This document shows, piece after piece, positions 41,155 to 41,184 of a stretch of DNA of 41,184 nt; positions within the stretch are counted from its first letter, which is position 1, and every line of letters begins with the position of its first letter. This DNA is from Betaproteobacteria bacterium (lineage in GTDB: Bacteria > Pseudomonadota > Gammaproteobacteria > Burkholderiales > WYBJ01): the NCBI GenBank assembly GCA_009377585.1, contig WHTS01000052.1, positions 1-41,184 on the forward strand, written 5' to 3'. The notes under the pieces were generated by a model. That model saw only the letters and a list, made by a program, of their open reading frames with translations, did no database searches and was not told the origin of the DNA. Both the position numbers and the translations under genes were made by a program.

Positions 41155-41184
41155 ATGCGAGTTGCGCTGCAGATTGTGCTGACC
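41155..41184 (+). CDS. Possible gene start at the window edge
   Basis: ATG 41155 (GGAG at 41145-41148 before it) gives MRVALQIVLT up to the window end. This is too short to identify. It could be a divergent gene sharing a promoter region with Bug receptor 5, or chance. Confidence 0.2.
   Translation, partial: MRVALQIVLT

Overview
The window is high-GC DNA of betaproteobacterial, probably Burkholderiales, character. Five orphan Bug-family (TctC-like) periplasmic receptor genes, a Liv-type ABC operon, many catabolic and redox enzymes and several families of palindromic intergenic repeats support this. The placement is an inference from gene content; there is no rRNA or other marker gene here. 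No rRNA, tRNA, CRISPR array, insertion sequence or prophage was recognised.

Layout. Positions 1-7.5 kb hold catabolic enzymes: a frameshifted amidohydrolase, a cupin, a DUF1684 protein, an alpha/beta hydrolase, a frameshifted ThDP-dependent acetolactate synthase-like enzyme, an MmgE/PrpD protein and a collapsed enolase-superfamily gene. Positions 7.6-11 kb hold a DUF6481 protein, an OsmC-like protein, a bicupin and an SMP-30 family lactonase. Positions 11.1-16.4 kb hold a membrane-anchored TIR-domain protein, a 2-hydroxyacid dehydrogenase, a phospholipase D-like lipoprotein and an MFS transporter. Positions 16.4-24.6 kb are rich in decaying genes (extradiol dioxygenase tail, LysR regulator, headless catalase, collapsed SDR, deleted FMN hydroxyacid dehydrogenase) among an intact FMN reductase, a Bug receptor and a three-domain old-yellow-enzyme protein. 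Positions 24.7-29.2 kb are a complete five-gene branched-chain amino acid type ABC transporter with overlapping start and stop codons. A VapBC module with a damaged toxin follows. The remainder holds Bug receptors, a TPR protein, a metallo-beta-lactamase fold protein, an SDR, an alpha/beta hydrolase and a luciferase-like flavin monooxygenase.

The most striking observation is at 8282-8839. An OsmC-family peroxidase-like gene carries an in-frame TGA exactly where the family has its peroxidatic cysteine. The frame continues to the normal C-terminus and keeps the resolving cysteine. Eleven bases after the TGA starts a hairpin with the same architecture and spacing as the Escherichia coli fdhF SECIS: bulged U, short GC-rich stem and a loop opening GGU. 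I read this as a selenoprotein rather than a pseudogene.

A second theme is decay. About ten loci carry single frameshifts, internal deletions or truncations. Some single-base frameshifts could be sequencing errors, but the internal deletions and truncations cannot be explained by single-base errors. A third theme is repeats: two copies of a 79-nt perfect or near-perfect palindromic element, and three full copies plus one half copy of a second hairpin family of about 70 nt.
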